A DNA stretch of 64,000 nucleotides, from contig NZ_CYPU01000007.1 in NCBI RefSeq assembly GCF_001458195.1, positions 1 through 64,000 of the forward strand. The letters run 5' to 3'. Source of the stretch: Ruegeria atlantica. GTDB taxonomy: Bacteria; Pseudomonadota; Alphaproteobacteria; Rhodobacterales; Rhodobacteraceae. Position 1 is the first letter of the stretch, and each line of letters begins with the position of its first letter. Shown here in pieces: positions 34,149 to 43,351 of the stretch. The notes below the pieces were generated by a model. It was not told the DNA's origin, did not search any database, and saw nothing but the letters and a program-made list of their open reading frames with translations. The position numbers and the translations under genes were made by a program.

Positions 34149-34982
34149 ATGAAACATGTAAAAATCTCCGACCTCACGGTCGGCAATGATCTGCCTCTGA
34201 CGATCATTGCCGGCCCCTGTCAGCTTGAAAGCGCGGATCATGCGCAGATGATCGCAGGCAAAATGAAAGAAGCCTGTGATGCCGCCGGTGCGCAGTACGT
34301 TTTTAAGGCCTCATATGACAAGGCGAACCGCACCTCAATTTCAGGAGTCCGTGGACCCGGAATTGCCAAAGGTCTGGACATTCTGGATGGTGTGAAAAAA
34401 CAAATTGGGGTGCCTGTCCTGACTGACGTACATACGCCAGAGCAATGCGCAGACGCGGCCAATGCTTGTGATGTTTTGCAGATTCCCGCTTTATTGTGCC
34501 GTCAAACCGACCTGGTGTTGGCCGCAGCCCAAACAGGCGCGGCGATCAATGTCAAAAAAGGGCAATTTCTGGCACCATGGGATATGGCGAACATTGTCGC
34601 CAAGATTGAGAGTGTTGGTAACTCGAAAATTCTGCTGACAGAACGTGGCACTTCGTTTGGGTACAACACCTTAGTGACAGATATGCGCTCGCTCCCGCAG
34701 TTGGCGGCGACAGGTTATCCGGTTGTGATGGACGCAACCCACTCGGTTCAGCAGCCTGCAGGGCTTGGAGGTTCGACCGGCGGTCAGCGTGAATTTGCTC
34801 CGGTGATGGCGCGCGCAGCTGCCGCCATAGGCGTCGGTGCTGTGTTTATTGAAACACACGAAGACCCGGACAAGTCTCCGTCAGACGGACCTAACATGAT
34901 CTATCTGGACCAAATGCCTCAATTGATTGACACTTTGATGCGCTTTGATGCATTGGCCAAAGCCAATCCTATACAGATTTGA
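34149..34982 (+). CDS. kdsA: 3-Deoxy-8-phosphooctulonate (Kdo-8-P) synthase
   Basis: 277 residues, usual length. It condenses phosphoenolpyruvate with arabinose-5-phosphate to Kdo-8-P. Motifs are IIAGPCQLESADHA, FKASYDKANRTS, GVPVLTDVHTPEQC, QIPALLCRQTDL, NVKKGQFLAPWDM and RGTSFGYNTLVTDMRS. It is five bases after the capsule export gene. This agrees with Kdo being the linker sugar of ABC-exported capsules, though Kdo also serves lipopolysaccharide. Confidence 0.95.
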   Translation: MKHVKISDLTVGNDLPLTIIAGPCQLESADHAQMIAGKMKEACDAAGAQYVFKASYDKANRTSISGVRGPGIAKGLDILDGVKKQIGVPVLTDVHTPEQCADAANACDVLQIPALLCRQTDLVLAAAQTGAAINVKKGQFLAPWDMANIVAKIESVGNSKILLTERGTSFGYNTLVTDMRSLPQLAATGYPVVMDATHSVQQPAGLGGSTGGQREFAPVMARAAAAIGVGAVFIETHEDPDKSPSDGPNMIYLDQMPQLIDTLMRFDALAKANPIQI

Positions 34983-34996
34983 GTAAGAGCAATAGC

Positions 34997-36493
34997 ATGA
35001 CCAAACCCATCCCAGAGGTGACACCGAACACCTGGAGTTTTCTGCGCGATCCGATGATCAAGCCAACCGGCTTTCGCGAATATGACGCGCGCTGGAAATA
35101 CCCGGAAGAGATCAACCTGCCCGGCATGACCGCGCTTGGTCTGGGTCTGGGCACACAGATGCGCAAGCGTGGGATCGAACCGGTGATCGCGGTGGGCAAC
35201 GACTATCGCGACTACTCGCTGGCGATCAAGAATGCGCTGATCCTGGGGCTGATGCAGGCTGGCATTCAGGTCAAAGATATTGGCCCTGCGCTTAGCCCAA
35301 TGGCCTATTTCGCGCAATTCCATTTGAATGTGCCAGCCGTGGCCATGGTCACAGCCAGCCACAACCCGAACGGCTGGACAGGGGTGAAGATGGGCTTTGA
35401 CCGCCCGCTGACCCACGGCCCCGATGAGATGTCGGAATTGCGTGACATTGTCCTGAACGGCGAAGGCGTCATCCACGACGGTGGGTCCTACGAATTCGTC
35501 GAGGGCGTAAAAGAAGCCTATATCGACGATCTGGTCGGTGATTTCAAAATGTCCCGTACCCTGAAAGTCGTATGCGCAACCGGAAACGGAACAGCTTCGG
35601 CCTTTGCGCCTGAGATTTTCGAGCGCATTGGCGTCGAAATGGTGCCCAGCCACACCCAATTGGATTACACTTTCCCCCACTATAACCCCAACCCCGAGGC
35701 TATGGAGATGTTGCACGACATGTCCGCCTCTGTGAAAGCCAGCGGTGCTGACCTGGCTCTGGGCTTTGACGGCGACGGCGACCGCTGCGGTGTTGTGGAT
35801 GATGAGGGGGAAGAGATCTTCGCCGACAAGGTCGGTGTGATCATGGCCCGTGATCTGGCCAAATTGTATCCGAACTCGACCTTTGTGGCAGATGTGAAAT
35901 CCACTGGTCTGTTTGCCAGCGACCCCGAATTGCAGGCCCTTGGTGTCAAAGCGGATTATTGGAAAACCGGCCACAGCCACATGAAGCGTCGGGTCAAAGA
36001 GATCAACGCGCTGGCCGGCTTTGAGAAGTCTGGTCATTACTTTCTGGCTGAACCTATCGGGCGCGGCTACGACTGCGGGATGCGCGTCGCCGTTGAAATC
36101 TGCAAGCTGATGGATCGCAATCCGGATCAAAGCATGTCGGACCTGCGCAAGGCGCTGCCAAAAACCTGGTCGACTCCGACCATGTCGCCCTATGCGGCCG
36201 ATACCGAGAAATATGACATTCTTCAGCGGCTGGTCGACAAGCTGGTTGCAAAAGCAGATGCCGGAGACAGTTTTGCCGGTCGCGCGATTAAAGAGGTCGT
36301 CACCGTCAACGGCGCCCGTGTCATTCTGGACAATGGCAGCTGGGGTTTGGTGCGCGCATCCTCGAACACTCCGAACCTTGTCGTGGTCTGCGAAAGCAGC
36401 GAGAGCGAGGATGAAATGCGCGCAATCTTTGGCGATATCGACGCGGTCATTCGCACGGAACCCGGTGTGGGCGACTACGATCAGACCATCTAA
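34997..36493 (+). CDS. Phosphomannomutase/phosphoglucomutase
   Basis: 498 residues, alpha-D-phosphohexomutase superfamily. Domain 1 has TGFREYDARWKYP, the active-site phosphoserine loop is VTASHNPNGWTGVKMG, the metal loop is GFDGDGDRCGVVDDEG, the sugar-specificity loop is EKSGHYFL, and the phosphate-binding domain 4 ends the chain. It interconverts hexose 1- and 6-phosphates to supply nucleotide sugars. It closely follows kdsA, so it probably feeds capsule or LPS synthesis. ATG at 34997 is chosen over a TTG that overlaps kdsA. Confidence 0.9.
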   Translation: MTKPIPEVTPNTWSFLRDPMIKPTGFREYDARWKYPEEINLPGMTALGLGLGTQMRKRGIEPVIAVGNDYRDYSLAIKNALILGLMQAGIQVKDIGPALSPMAYFAQFHLNVPAVAMVTASHNPNGWTGVKMGFDRPLTHGPDEMSELRDIVLNGEGVIHDGGSYEFVEGVKEAYIDDLVGDFKMSRTLKVVCATGNGTASAFAPEIFERIGVEMVPSHTQLDYTFPHYNPNPEAMEMLHDMSASVKASGADLALGFDGDGDRCGVVDDEGEEIFADKVGVIMARDLAKLYPNSTFVADVKSTGLFASDPELQALGVKADYWKTGHSHMKRRVKEINALAGFEKSGHYFLAEPIGRGYDCGMRVAVEICKLMDRNPDQSMSDLRKALPKTWSTPTMSPYAADTEKYDILQRLVDKLVAKADAGDSFAGRAIKEVVTVNGARVILDNGSWGLVRASSNTPNLVVVCESSESEDEMRAIFGDIDAVIRTEPGVGDYDQTI

Positions 36494-36549
36494 GTGCTAC
36501 TGCGTTTCGGGGCACCTTCTGCCCCGACGCCCTTGCGTATTGGCGCTTT

Positions 36550-38499
36550 TTAGTTGCCGCCAAACAGCTTCAGCAGCCCCTTGTTCACTTCGTCTCCCAG
36601 TTTGTTTTTGATCGCGTCTTCGATCTGATCGCTGTCCGTAATCGTCGTATTCAGCTCGTCCCCGACCTTGTCCAAAACTTTCTGCTTGGCCTCATCTTCA
36701 AGCTCTTTGGCCTTTCCTTCAGCAACAGCTTCGATGACTTTGGTTAGATCCGGCTTGATCGACGGGTTGCTCCACGGCCCGACAATTTTCACTGGTACCG
36801 CGATGCCGTTTCCCGAATTCGCGCGCAGCGCCACAGGTGTGAAAAGATAGTCGATATCGCGGTTGCCGATTCCGACCTGACCGGACCCGTCGGCCCGGAA
36901 GTTATCCAGCGACATCAACAGGTCGTTGTTCCACAACACCCCTTGATCCATGGTGAAGCTGGCAGACAAGCTGTTGAACACGGTTGTGCCGCGCTCGCCC
37001 CCGCTGCGTCCCATCAGGCGGTCCAGATCAAACCCCGAGATCACGCCCTTGCCCACATCCACACGCCCCTTGCCGCTGAGTGAACGCATGATCTGATCCT
37101 CGGTCTGTCCAACTCCCAGAAACTCAAACGACCCTGATCCGGTGCCGGACAACCGCTCGATCCCGCCAAGGGCGGACAGAGCTTGCTGTACGTCCATGCC
37201 ATCCGCGGTCAGATTGCCGCCGACCGACAAACCGTTCCGGTTGTTGGCAACCACTTGCCCGTTCAGATGCCCTGAAAACAATGTGGCAGGGTTCATCTGA
37301 AGAACCGCTCTGGATCGATCAAGGTTAAGCGTCAGGTCGCTGCGTCCCAGCGTCAGACCCGGTAAGGCAATAGAATTGGCTTTGAGGCGGATTTTGCCAT
37401 TCGCCAAGGCCAGCGCAGACGCATCAATCGGGGTGGTCGACCACCCTTGGTCAGGCGACGGCGCCAACCCTCCGCCAGCGCCACCAGGCGTATCATTGAA
37501 TTGAGTAAGATCTAGGTCACTGCCTTCCAGTCGTGCGGTAATCTGCGGCGGGTCCGAGATAACGATATCTGCCTCACCAGTCAGGCGATTATTATCCAGC
37601 AACGCCACCAAGTTGCGTAAAGATACCCGACCATCACTGGTATAGGTCATCTGCCCAGCCACATCGGCCTCGCGCCCCAGTCCCAACGGCACCCCAACAC
37701 CGGCCTGACCAAAAGCAGCCAGCATACGTTCAGTGTTCGTCGTTTTGGCCAGCAATCTGCCATCCATTTCACCAGCCAGATTGACCCGGCCTGCAAAACC
37801 GAACTCTCCTCCGGGCGCGGTCATGGTCAAATCCAGCGGCGTTACCGCGCCGGACGCGTAAGCTGGCAGATCTTGAATCTTGAGGTCGACATCGACCGCC
37901 CCCCCGGGCACCGCCATCTGAGCCTGAACCTGCAGAGGCGCTGAAACGTTCGGCCAACTGGCCGTCAGATCGACATTGGCAAAATCGAATTTAGTTGCGC
38001 CGTTTTCGATATAGACCAAACGTGCATTCGTCAGCTTCAGATGATCCAGCGTCACCTCGCCCTGCTGCCCTTGCGGGACCGCGCCACTTGCGGCCCCCGC
38101 CGAGGCTGCGTTTGCGGGTGCCGAAAGTTCCCAATTCCCACGCCCATCCGAAAGTTCCAACCACAGAACCGGATTATCGGCGACCACCCGTTTGATGCGC
38201 AGGTCCCCGGAGATCAGCGCGGCAGCATCAACCCCCACGGCCAGGCTTTCGGCGCTCAGCATTGGTTCAGAACCGGCCCATTGTGGATTTCCAAAAGTCA
38301 CCGGACCGGTTTCCAGCCCCAGCACGGGCCAGAAAGACAGGTTCACATCGCCCGTAAGCTTCAGGTCACGCCCGGTCTGCGTGCGGACCTGCTCGGCCAA
38401 TATGGTGGCCAGCTTTTCGCCGGGCATCAGCAGCAAGGCCCCGATGACCAAGCCAAAAACCGCCACCAACAGGAAAACTATGCGCAACAGCCACTTCAT
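36550..38499 (-). CDS. AsmA-family protein
   Basis: 649 residues. A single N-terminal membrane helix (LLRIVFLLVAVFGLVIGALLL) is followed by the AsmA domain (LTGDVNLSFWPVLGLETGPVTFG) and a long repetitive beta-strand region. The C-terminal AsmA_2 part has GKGRVDVGKGVISGFDLDRLM, then a helical tail with many acidic and lysine residues. The family is now viewed as bridge-like lipid carriers between inner and outer membrane. The start at 38499 begins the membrane helix; an in-frame extension upstream overlaps the rimO promoter region. Confidence 0.88.
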   Translation of the reverse strand: MKWLLRIVFLLVAVFGLVIGALLLMPGEKLATILAEQVRTQTGRDLKLTGDVNLSFWPVLGLETGPVTFGNPQWAGSEPMLSAESLAVGVDAAALISGDLRIKRVVADNPVLWLELSDGRGNWELSAPANAASAGAASGAVPQGQQGEVTLDHLKLTNARLVYIENGATKFDFANVDLTASWPNVSAPLQVQAQMAVPGGAVDVDLKIQDLPAYASGAVTPLDLTMTAPGGEFGFAGRVNLAGEMDGRLLAKTTNTERMLAAFGQAGVGVPLGLGREADVAGQMTYTSDGRVSLRNLVALLDNNRLTGEADIVISDPPQITARLEGSDLDLTQFNDTPGGAGGGLAPSPDQGWSTTPIDASALALANGKIRLKANSIALPGLTLGRSDLTLNLDRSRAVLQMNPATLFSGHLNGQVVANNRNGLSVGGNLTADGMDVQQALSALGGIERLSGTGSGSFEFLGVGQTEDQIMRSLSGKGRVDVGKGVISGFDLDRLMGRSGGERGTTVFNSLSASFTMDQGVLWNNDLLMSLDNFRADGSGQVGIGNRDIDYLFTPVALRANSGNGIAVPVKIVGPWSNPSIKPDLTKVIEAVAEGKAKELEDEAKQKVLDKVGDELNTTITDSDQIEDAIKNKLGDEVNKGLLKLFGGN

Positions 38500-38592
38500 A
38501 TTCTGCTCTCCGCCTTTTCCATGCGTTAAAAAGATCATCCAAAGCCTGCGCCGCATTTGCAAGGGGAAGCGTTCCCCACTATATGCCGCGCA

Positions 38593-39981
38593 ATGACAAC
38601 GAACCCGCCAAACCTCCGCCCCGACCTGGCGCCTGCCGCCCGGATGCCCGAGACGCCACGTTCGAACCAGCCGACCATCGGTATGGTCTCTTTGGGCTGC
38701 CCCAAGGCTTTGGTCGATAGTGAGCGCATTCTGACGCGCCTGCGTGCCGAAGGGTACGGCATCTCGCCCGACTATTCAGGCGCGGATGCCGTGATCGTGA
38801 ATACCTGCGGGTTTCTCGACAGTGCCAAGGCCGAGTCGCTAGACGCAATTGGTGAGGCATTGGTGGAGAATGGCAAAGTCATCGTGACCGGTTGTCTGGG
38901 CGCGGAACCGGATTACGTCCGCGAACATCACCCACGTATCATGGCCGTTACCGGCCCGCACCAATACGAGCAGGTGCTGGATGCGGTGCATGCGGCCGTG
39001 CCGCCCGATCCTGATCCGTTTGTGGACCTGCTGCCCGCTGCAAGCGTACAGTTGACCCCCCGCCATTACAGTTATCTCAAGATTTCCGAGGGCTGTAACC
39101 ACAAATGCAAGTTCTGCATCATCCCCGACATGCGTGGGAAACTCGCCAGCCGTCCGGCCCATGCTGTACTGCGCGAAGCTGAAAAGCTGGTCGACAATGG
39201 CGTGCGTGAATTGCTGGTGATCTCGCAGGACACATCCGCCTATGGGTTGGATCGGAAATACGACGTGAACCCGTGGAAGGATCGCGAGGTGCGCAGCCAC
39301 ATCACCGATCTGGCGCGTGAGTTGGGACAGTTGGATGCCTGGGTTCGGCTCCACTATGTCTACCCCTACCCGCATGTTCGCGAGTTGATCCCCCTGATGG
39401 CAGACGCCGGATGCAACATCCTGCCCTATCTGGATATTCCGTTCCAGCATGCCCATCCGGACGTTCTGAAACGCATGGCGCGCCCGGCAGCGGCAGCCAA
39501 AACTTTGGACGAGATCGCCGCATGGCGCGCAACCTGCCCAGACATCACGCTGCGGTCGACCTTTATCGTAGGTTATCCGGGCGAGACTGATGTCGAGTTC
39601 CAGACCCTTCTGGATTGGATGGACGAAGCGCAACTGGATCGTATCGGTTGTTTTCAATACGAAAATGTCGATGGCGCACGGTCGAACGACCTGCCAGATC
39701 ACGTTCCAGCCGAGGTAAAGCAAGAGCGTTGGGACCGCTTCATGGAGAAAGCGCAGGCCATCTCCGAGGCTAAGCTGGCCGCCAAGGTTGGCCAGACCAT
39801 CGACGTGATCGTGGACGAGATTGATGACGAAGCCGCCACCTGTCGAACCAAGTCAGACGCGCCCGAGATCGACGGAAACCTGTTCATTGATGAGGGTTTT
39901 GATGACCTGAAGCCTGGTGACATCGTGTCGGTCGAGATCGATGAGGCCGGCGAATACGATTTATGGGGCACACGCACCTAA
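38593..39981 (+). CDS. rimO: Ribosomal protein S12 methylthiotransferase
   Basis: 462 residues. It adds a methylthio group to Asp of ribosomal protein S12. The UPF0004 domain begins [20 protein letters not shown], with further cluster cysteines in [10 protein letters not shown] and GCLGAEPDY. The radical-SAM motif is CNHKCKFC, followed by [13 protein letters not shown]. The TRAM domain is at the end ([10 protein letters not shown]...[18 protein letters not shown]). ATG 38593 is preferred to a TTG 12 codons earlier. Confidence 0.95.
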   Translation: MTTNPPNLRPDLAPAARMPETPRSNQPTIGMVSLGCPKALVDSERILTRLRAEGYGISPDYSGADAVIVNTCGFLDSAKAESLDAIGEALVENGKVIVTGCLGAEPDYVREHHPRIMAVTGPHQYEQVLDAVHAAVPPDPDPFVDLLPAASVQLTPRHYSYLKISEGCNHKCKFCIIPDMRGKLASRPAHAVLREAEKLVDNGVRELLVISQDTSAYGLDRKYDVNPWKDREVRSHITDLARELGQLDAWVRLHYVYPYPHVRELIPLMADAGCNILPYLDIPFQHAHPDVLKRMARPAAAAKTLDEIAAWRATCPDITLRSTFIVGYPGETDVEFQTLLDWMDEAQLDRIGCFQYENVDGARSNDLPDHVPAEVKQERWDRFMEKAQAISEAKLAAKVGQTIDVIVDEIDDEAATCRTKSDAPEIDGNLFIDEGFDDLKPGDIVSVEIDEAGEYDLWGTRT

Positions 39982-40095
39982 GCCTAATGTGCCGTTCACC
40001 CTCGATAGGCAGAGCGTGATTTAAGTTTATTGGCTTGAGACGGGATTTTCCCGGACCATGAATGAAAACCTCAACTCGCTAGAAGGAGGGTTTTC

Positions 40096-40443
40096 ATGGC
40101 GTACCTTCGTGCCATCTCTTTCAATTGCATGGCCGCGATACTTGCGTCCCAACTTCTTGCCGTCCCGGCTACCGCAGGCAGCATCACCGTTGGAACGAGC
40201 GGCCAATTTGTTGTTGGGTCAAAATCGCAGAATGCTCATAACCGCAACAATATCCGCATTCACCGGCACTATTACTCTCCGAAAGTCTACACACCCAAAG
40301 TCTACCACCCAAAACCGGTTCCTAAGAACGCGCCCTACGTTCAGCAAAAGCTAAAAAAGAAATCCTATCGCTACCTTTATGCGCCACGGTACGGGTCAAA
40401 GCGTCAACACGATCACCGCAAGTCATTTGGACACGGATATTGA
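40096..40443 (+). CDS. Small secreted His/Tyr-rich protein of unknown function
   Basis: 115 residues. A signal peptide (about residues 1-27, ending PATAG) precedes a short beta-like segment and a region rich in His, Tyr, Lys and Pro with repeated PKVY units (SPKVYTPKVYHPKPVPK) and a basic tail (KKKSYRYLYAPRYGSKRQHD). GAAGGAGGG eight bases before ATG makes the start secure. Such a composition could bind metal or acidic polysaccharide (inference). No known family was recognised. Confidence 0.6.
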   Translation: MAYLRAISFNCMAAILASQLLAVPATAGSITVGTSGQFVVGSKSQNAHNRNNIRIHRHYYSPKVYTPKVYHPKPVPKNAPYVQQKLKKKSYRYLYAPRYGSKRQHDHRKSFGHGY

Positions 40444-40512
40444 CGACTGGTGAGGCGATGATTGCCCATTTTCGGTGCATTCAGATCCGAGCCCGCGTCG
40501 GCATGAAGCGGA

Positions 40513-40540
40513 CATAAAAAAACCGCCCAACAAGGGCGGT
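40513..40540 (-). terminator. Terminator of the small lipoprotein gene
   Basis: On the minus strand, ACCGCCC-TTGTT-GGGCGGT is followed by TTTTTTTAT. Confidence 0.85.
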
Positions 40541-40590
40541 CGGCTGTGTTGAGTAAGCGGGCGGCCCAACCAAGACCGCCCGCGGAATTC

Positions 40591-40779
40591 TTATTGTGCG
40601 ACCGGGTTACAGATGGTCTGTCCCGCTTCGGTCGTGGCCAACTCGGTTCCAGCCGGGCAGCTCGGTGTGCCGAACTTGTCGTATTCAGGCGTGATGTAAA
40701 CCGGCGTCGGCTCTTCCTGCTGCGAGCATGCAGCTAGAACCAGGGCAATTGCGCTAACGGCAGCAAATTTAAGTTTCAT
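40591..40779 (-). CDS. Small lipoprotein of unknown function
   Basis: 62 residues. The signal peptide ends in lipobox LVLAAC, so the mature protein starts at Cys and has about 45 residues (SQQEEPTPVYITPEYDKFGT...). Two more cysteines (SCPAG, TICNP) could form a disulfide. AGAGGA touches an ATG at 40788 but lies nine bases before the ATG at 40779, so the latter is taken as start. Single gene with its own terminator. Confidence 0.7.
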   Translation of the reverse strand: MKLKFAAVSAIALVLAACSQQEEPTPVYITPEYDKFGTPSCPAGTELATTEAGQTICNPVAQ

Positions 40780-40992
40780 GTCCGTCATTCCTCTAAAAAT
40801 TTTCTCATATTGCCCTATTATCTGGGGCCAGCCTCAAAATACGACCTCGTTGAAATTATTGCAACAAAATCAATCACGGATTTGTGAGAGCGGCAAAACC
40901 ATGCTGCTGTATAAAGAAAAAAAGCGCTCTACCCGCCGCGCGCGAAGGCCTTATAGTTGTTTCACGACATTAGCCAAAAGCGGAGCAGCCAC

Positions 40993-41235
40993 ATGTCAGA
41001 TCAGCCGAAACCTGCCCAAAAAGCCCCCTACCCGGTCCAAGTGACCGAAGGGAAAACCTATTTCTGGTGTGCCTGTGGCAAGTCAGAGCGTCAGCCCTTC
41101 TGCGATGGTTCACACAAGGGAACCCAGTATGAGCCGGTGAAGTTTACTGCCGAGACCAGCAATAAAGTGTTCTTTTGCGGGTGCAAACAAACGGCCAATC
41201 CGCCGCTGTGCGACGGTTCGCATTCCAAGCTCTGA
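40993..41235 (+). CDS. CDGSH-type iron-sulfur protein with two CDGSH motifs
   Basis: 80 residues. Two zinc-finger-like CDGSH motifs are present: FWCACGKSERQPFCDGSHKG and FFCGCKQTANPPLCDGSHSK. Each C-x-C...C..H set binds one 2Fe-2S cluster (mitoNEET family, tandem class). There is no membrane anchor, so it is cytoplasmic. It probably works in electron transfer or cluster delivery. GGAG lies before the ATG at 40993; the 12-residue longer frame has no ribosome site. Confidence 0.88.
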   Translation: MSDQPKPAQKAPYPVQVTEGKTYFWCACGKSERQPFCDGSHKGTQYEPVKFTAETSNKVFFCGCKQTANPPLCDGSHSKL

Positions 41236-41496
41236 CTAAGTCTTCAAAGCGTTCAGCGTTTCCGCATTAGCGCAGAATTCAGGGGCCGAATTGGCTTTGA
41301 CCTGTTGTTTCGACAGCCACAATTCGCATTGGTCGCTGCACCCAGAGGCACGACAGCGCGTCACGATTTCCGCATAACCGTTGGTGGTCAACCGCCCCTC
41401 GGCCATCGCTTCGGTCAACGAAACATCCATACATCTGGCCACCGACCGGGTTAGCCAAAAGTGTTTCTCTACTTCGCCCAGAATATCTCGGGTCAT
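41236..41496 (-). CDS. DUF6455-type small protein
   Basis: 86 residues with four cysteines spaced RCRASGCSDQC plus FCAN. This matches the small Rhodobacterales family with the pattern CR.C......C...L and a final C-terminal YC/FC. A second member lies 68 bases upstream on the same strand. The Cys pattern suggests a metal or redox site. Function unknown. It is convergent with, and directly abuts, the CDGSH protein gene. Confidence 0.65.
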   Translation of the reverse strand: MTRDILGEVEKHFWLTRSVARCMDVSLTEAMAEGRLTTNGYAEIVTRCRASGCSDQCELWLSKQQVKANSAPEFCANAETLNALKT

Positions 41497-41563
41497 TGGC
41501 AGATCTGCCTTTTGTTTGCACGAAGCGCCGTCAAACGCGGCGATGGCGGGACATTATTTTTTC

Positions 41564-41839
41564 CTAGCCGTCGTGTTTGCTTTCCGACAGCGAAGTGAGG
41601 CGGTCAAACAGGGCCGTGTTCCTGCAATATTCTGGCGTTTTCTGGTCTTGGGCAGATTGTGCCAGAAATTGCGCGCAATGATCTGGGTTCGAACAATCTC
41701 TGCAACGCAGGACCGCATCAGAGATCTGGTCAATCGAGACGTCGCCGCCTATGGCCGCATCTTCCAGGTCGACCCCGACGTGGGTTGCCATCTGGTCTAC
41801 CAGTTCCGCATGTCGTTTCAGAGTATTTTTGCCAAGCAT
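41564..41839 (-). CDS. DUF6455-type small protein, second copy
   Basis: 91 residues. It begins MLGKNTLKRHAELVDQMATH. The Cys cluster LRCRDCSNPDHCAQFLAQ and the ending TPEYCRNTALFDRL are typical of the DUF6455 family. It shares the layout VARCMD/ATHVGVDLEDA + Cys cluster + EFC/EYC with its neighbour, pointing to an old duplication. The start at 41839 fits the family; an upstream ATG adds seven residues. Confidence 0.7.
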   Translation of the reverse strand: MLGKNTLKRHAELVDQMATHVGVDLEDAAIGGDVSIDQISDAVLRCRDCSNPDHCAQFLAQSAQDQKTPEYCRNTALFDRLTSLSESKHDG

Positions 41840-41907
41840 TGCGCTGTCTCCCTGTCGCACAGTTCTGGCAGGATAGCGCAGCGGCCCGAACAGGCATTTG
41901 ACTCAGG

Positions 41908-42276
41908 TCAAGACCCGGCGCCGATATGCTCCAGATAGGCGCGGGTGGCGTCCTGCACCCTGCGAAAGCGGTCACCGCCCAGTTTTTTGCCCCCGTACCA
42001 GCGGGTGACTATGATGACGTGGCCCTCCAGTCCAGCCCTTTCGAGCATGCGCACGATGACCATTCCGGCACCACTTTCGCCGTCGTCGGCCTTGAGGGCC
42101 CCCGTCGGCAAGATCGCCGCCCAGGTATTATGCGTCGCCTTGGCATAGGCTTTGTCGGACTTGAGGTCTTGCAGCACGGCATCCACGTCCTCGCGCGTTT
42201 GCACAGCAGCCCCCGACACCGCGTATTTCGATCCACGATCCGTCAGGATTAGGCCCAGCCTTGCTATTTGGGTCAT
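41908..42276 (-). CDS. YigZ/IMPACT-domain protein
   Basis: 122 residues. The UPF0029 N-terminal domain signature is present: KATHNTWA, DDGESGAGMVIVRMLE and VTRWYGGKKLGGDRFRRVQD. In YigZ the domain is about 200 residues with a second C-terminal domain, absent here, so this is the short single-domain form. IMPACT-type proteins interact with translation factors. The start overlaps the stop of the M48 protease gene by four bases. Confidence 0.82.
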   Translation of the reverse strand: MTQIARLGLILTDRGSKYAVSGAAVQTREDVDAVLQDLKSDKAYAKATHNTWAAILPTGALKADDGESGAGMVIVRMLERAGLEGHVIIVTRWYGGKKLGGDRFRRVQDATRAYLEHIGAGS

Positions 42277-42980
42277 TGCGTCAACCCAAGTTTTCGGGCC
42301 GTGTTCTGAACCATCTGCACACGTTGCGCATTCGGCGGATGTGACGCGAGAAAACTGTCCTCCGGGTCCGGGATGCGGTCAAAGTACTTTGCACCGATCA
42401 ACGGGTTATATCCGGCATTGTAGGTAATGATTGTGCCCAACTGGTCAGCCTCTAGCTCGAAAGCCTTAACATTCAATTGCACACCCACTTCCGCCCCAAT
42501 TTTCTGCGTGCGCTCCAGGTCTTCTCCCTCTTCTCCAAAGAGCTTGCCCAGATTGTTGAATATGACTGCGCTTTCCTGCGCGTTTTCGGCCTGGCGCGGA
42601 ATGTGACGCAGCAGATGATGAGCAGTCTCGTGCCCGAGTACAAAAGCCAGCTCATCTGGATTTTGCGCCGACTGAATCATGGATCGGGTCATTATGATCA
42701 CCGGCTGGCCCCTGTCATCCAAGGTCTGAAACGCATTCGCTTCCGCTTGTGGATTGAGATCAACAAGAACCGTGAAATCACAATTTTTGACTTTGGCCCG
42801 CTTCAGACACTCTGCCCGGGCTTCCTTGCCGATGGAGCGGCTGACATCCCGAACCGCAGCCGCCTCTACCTGATACTCGCCCAAGGTCCCCGACCATTGG
42901 GTCGCGGGCTGCAATCGCATCTCGCCAGCACTACAGGCCGCCAGAAAAAGAGGAAGAAACATACAGATCAGACGATACAT
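42273..42980 (-). CDS. M48-family metalloprotease lipoprotein
   Basis: 235 residues. The signal peptide ends with lipobox FLAAC (residues 11-15). The zinc motif is GHETAHHLLRH (HExxH) near residue 116, and the third ligand Glu is in AFELEADQLGT. A conserved ending FLASHPPNAQRV matches peptidase M48 of the BepA/YcaL type. It should act in the periplasm on misfolded or outer-membrane proteins. It is first in an operon with the YigZ-like gene. Confidence 0.88.
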   Translation of the reverse strand: MYRLICMFLPLFLAACSAGEMRLQPATQWSGTLGEYQVEAAAVRDVSRSIGKEARAECLKRAKVKNCDFTVLVDLNPQAEANAFQTLDDRGQPVIIMTRSMIQSAQNPDELAFVLGHETAHHLLRHIPRQAENAQESAVIFNNLGKLFGEEGEDLERTQKIGAEVGVQLNVKAFELEADQLGTIITYNAGYNPLIGAKYFDRIPDPEDSFLASHPPNAQRVQMVQNTARKLGLTQ

Positions 42981-43102
42981 TCATAATCCTTTGAAACGGT
43001 CGGCCCGTTTTCACGACCATAGCGCGGAGCCGCGCCAATCACCACAGCCCGATTGGTAAGCTACGGGTTGCATTGCATTCGGCTGACCTGCACTCTGCTT
43101 TC

Positions 43103-43351
43103 ATGTTTTCGATTGAGCATGAATTCGACTCGACAGTCATTACTCTGGTGGACGAAGGCCCCAAGCCTTTGCAAGAGGATGTCGTCATCAACAGCTTCGC
43201 CGAATGTGTGACGCTAGAACAATTGGACCCGCGCACGGATCAGATTCAGAGGATCACGTTATCCCCTGAACAGGTGCGCGATCTGGCGGCGGCTTTAGAT
43301 TTGCCGGAAGGCGTGTACCAAATCCGGGAAACACCGGATCAGGGGAAATAG
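43103..43351 (+). CDS. Hypothetical protein
   Basis: 82 residues: FSIEHEFDSTVITLVDEG opens the protein, then an acidic body and PEQVRDLAAALDLPEGVYQI near the end. No family recognised. The 3' end overlaps the broken DUF167 gene of the opposite strand by 13 bases. The ATG at 43103 is used; a longer TTG-started frame is possible. Confidence 0.55.
   Translation: MFSIEHEFDSTVITLVDEGPKPLQEDVVINSFAECVTLEQLDPRTDQIQRITLSPEQVRDLAAALDLPEGVYQIRETPDQGK

Noticed and set aside
34919-36130. 403-codon open frame on the minus strand
   Set aside because: Antisense to the phosphohexomutase gene, with no recognisable domain.
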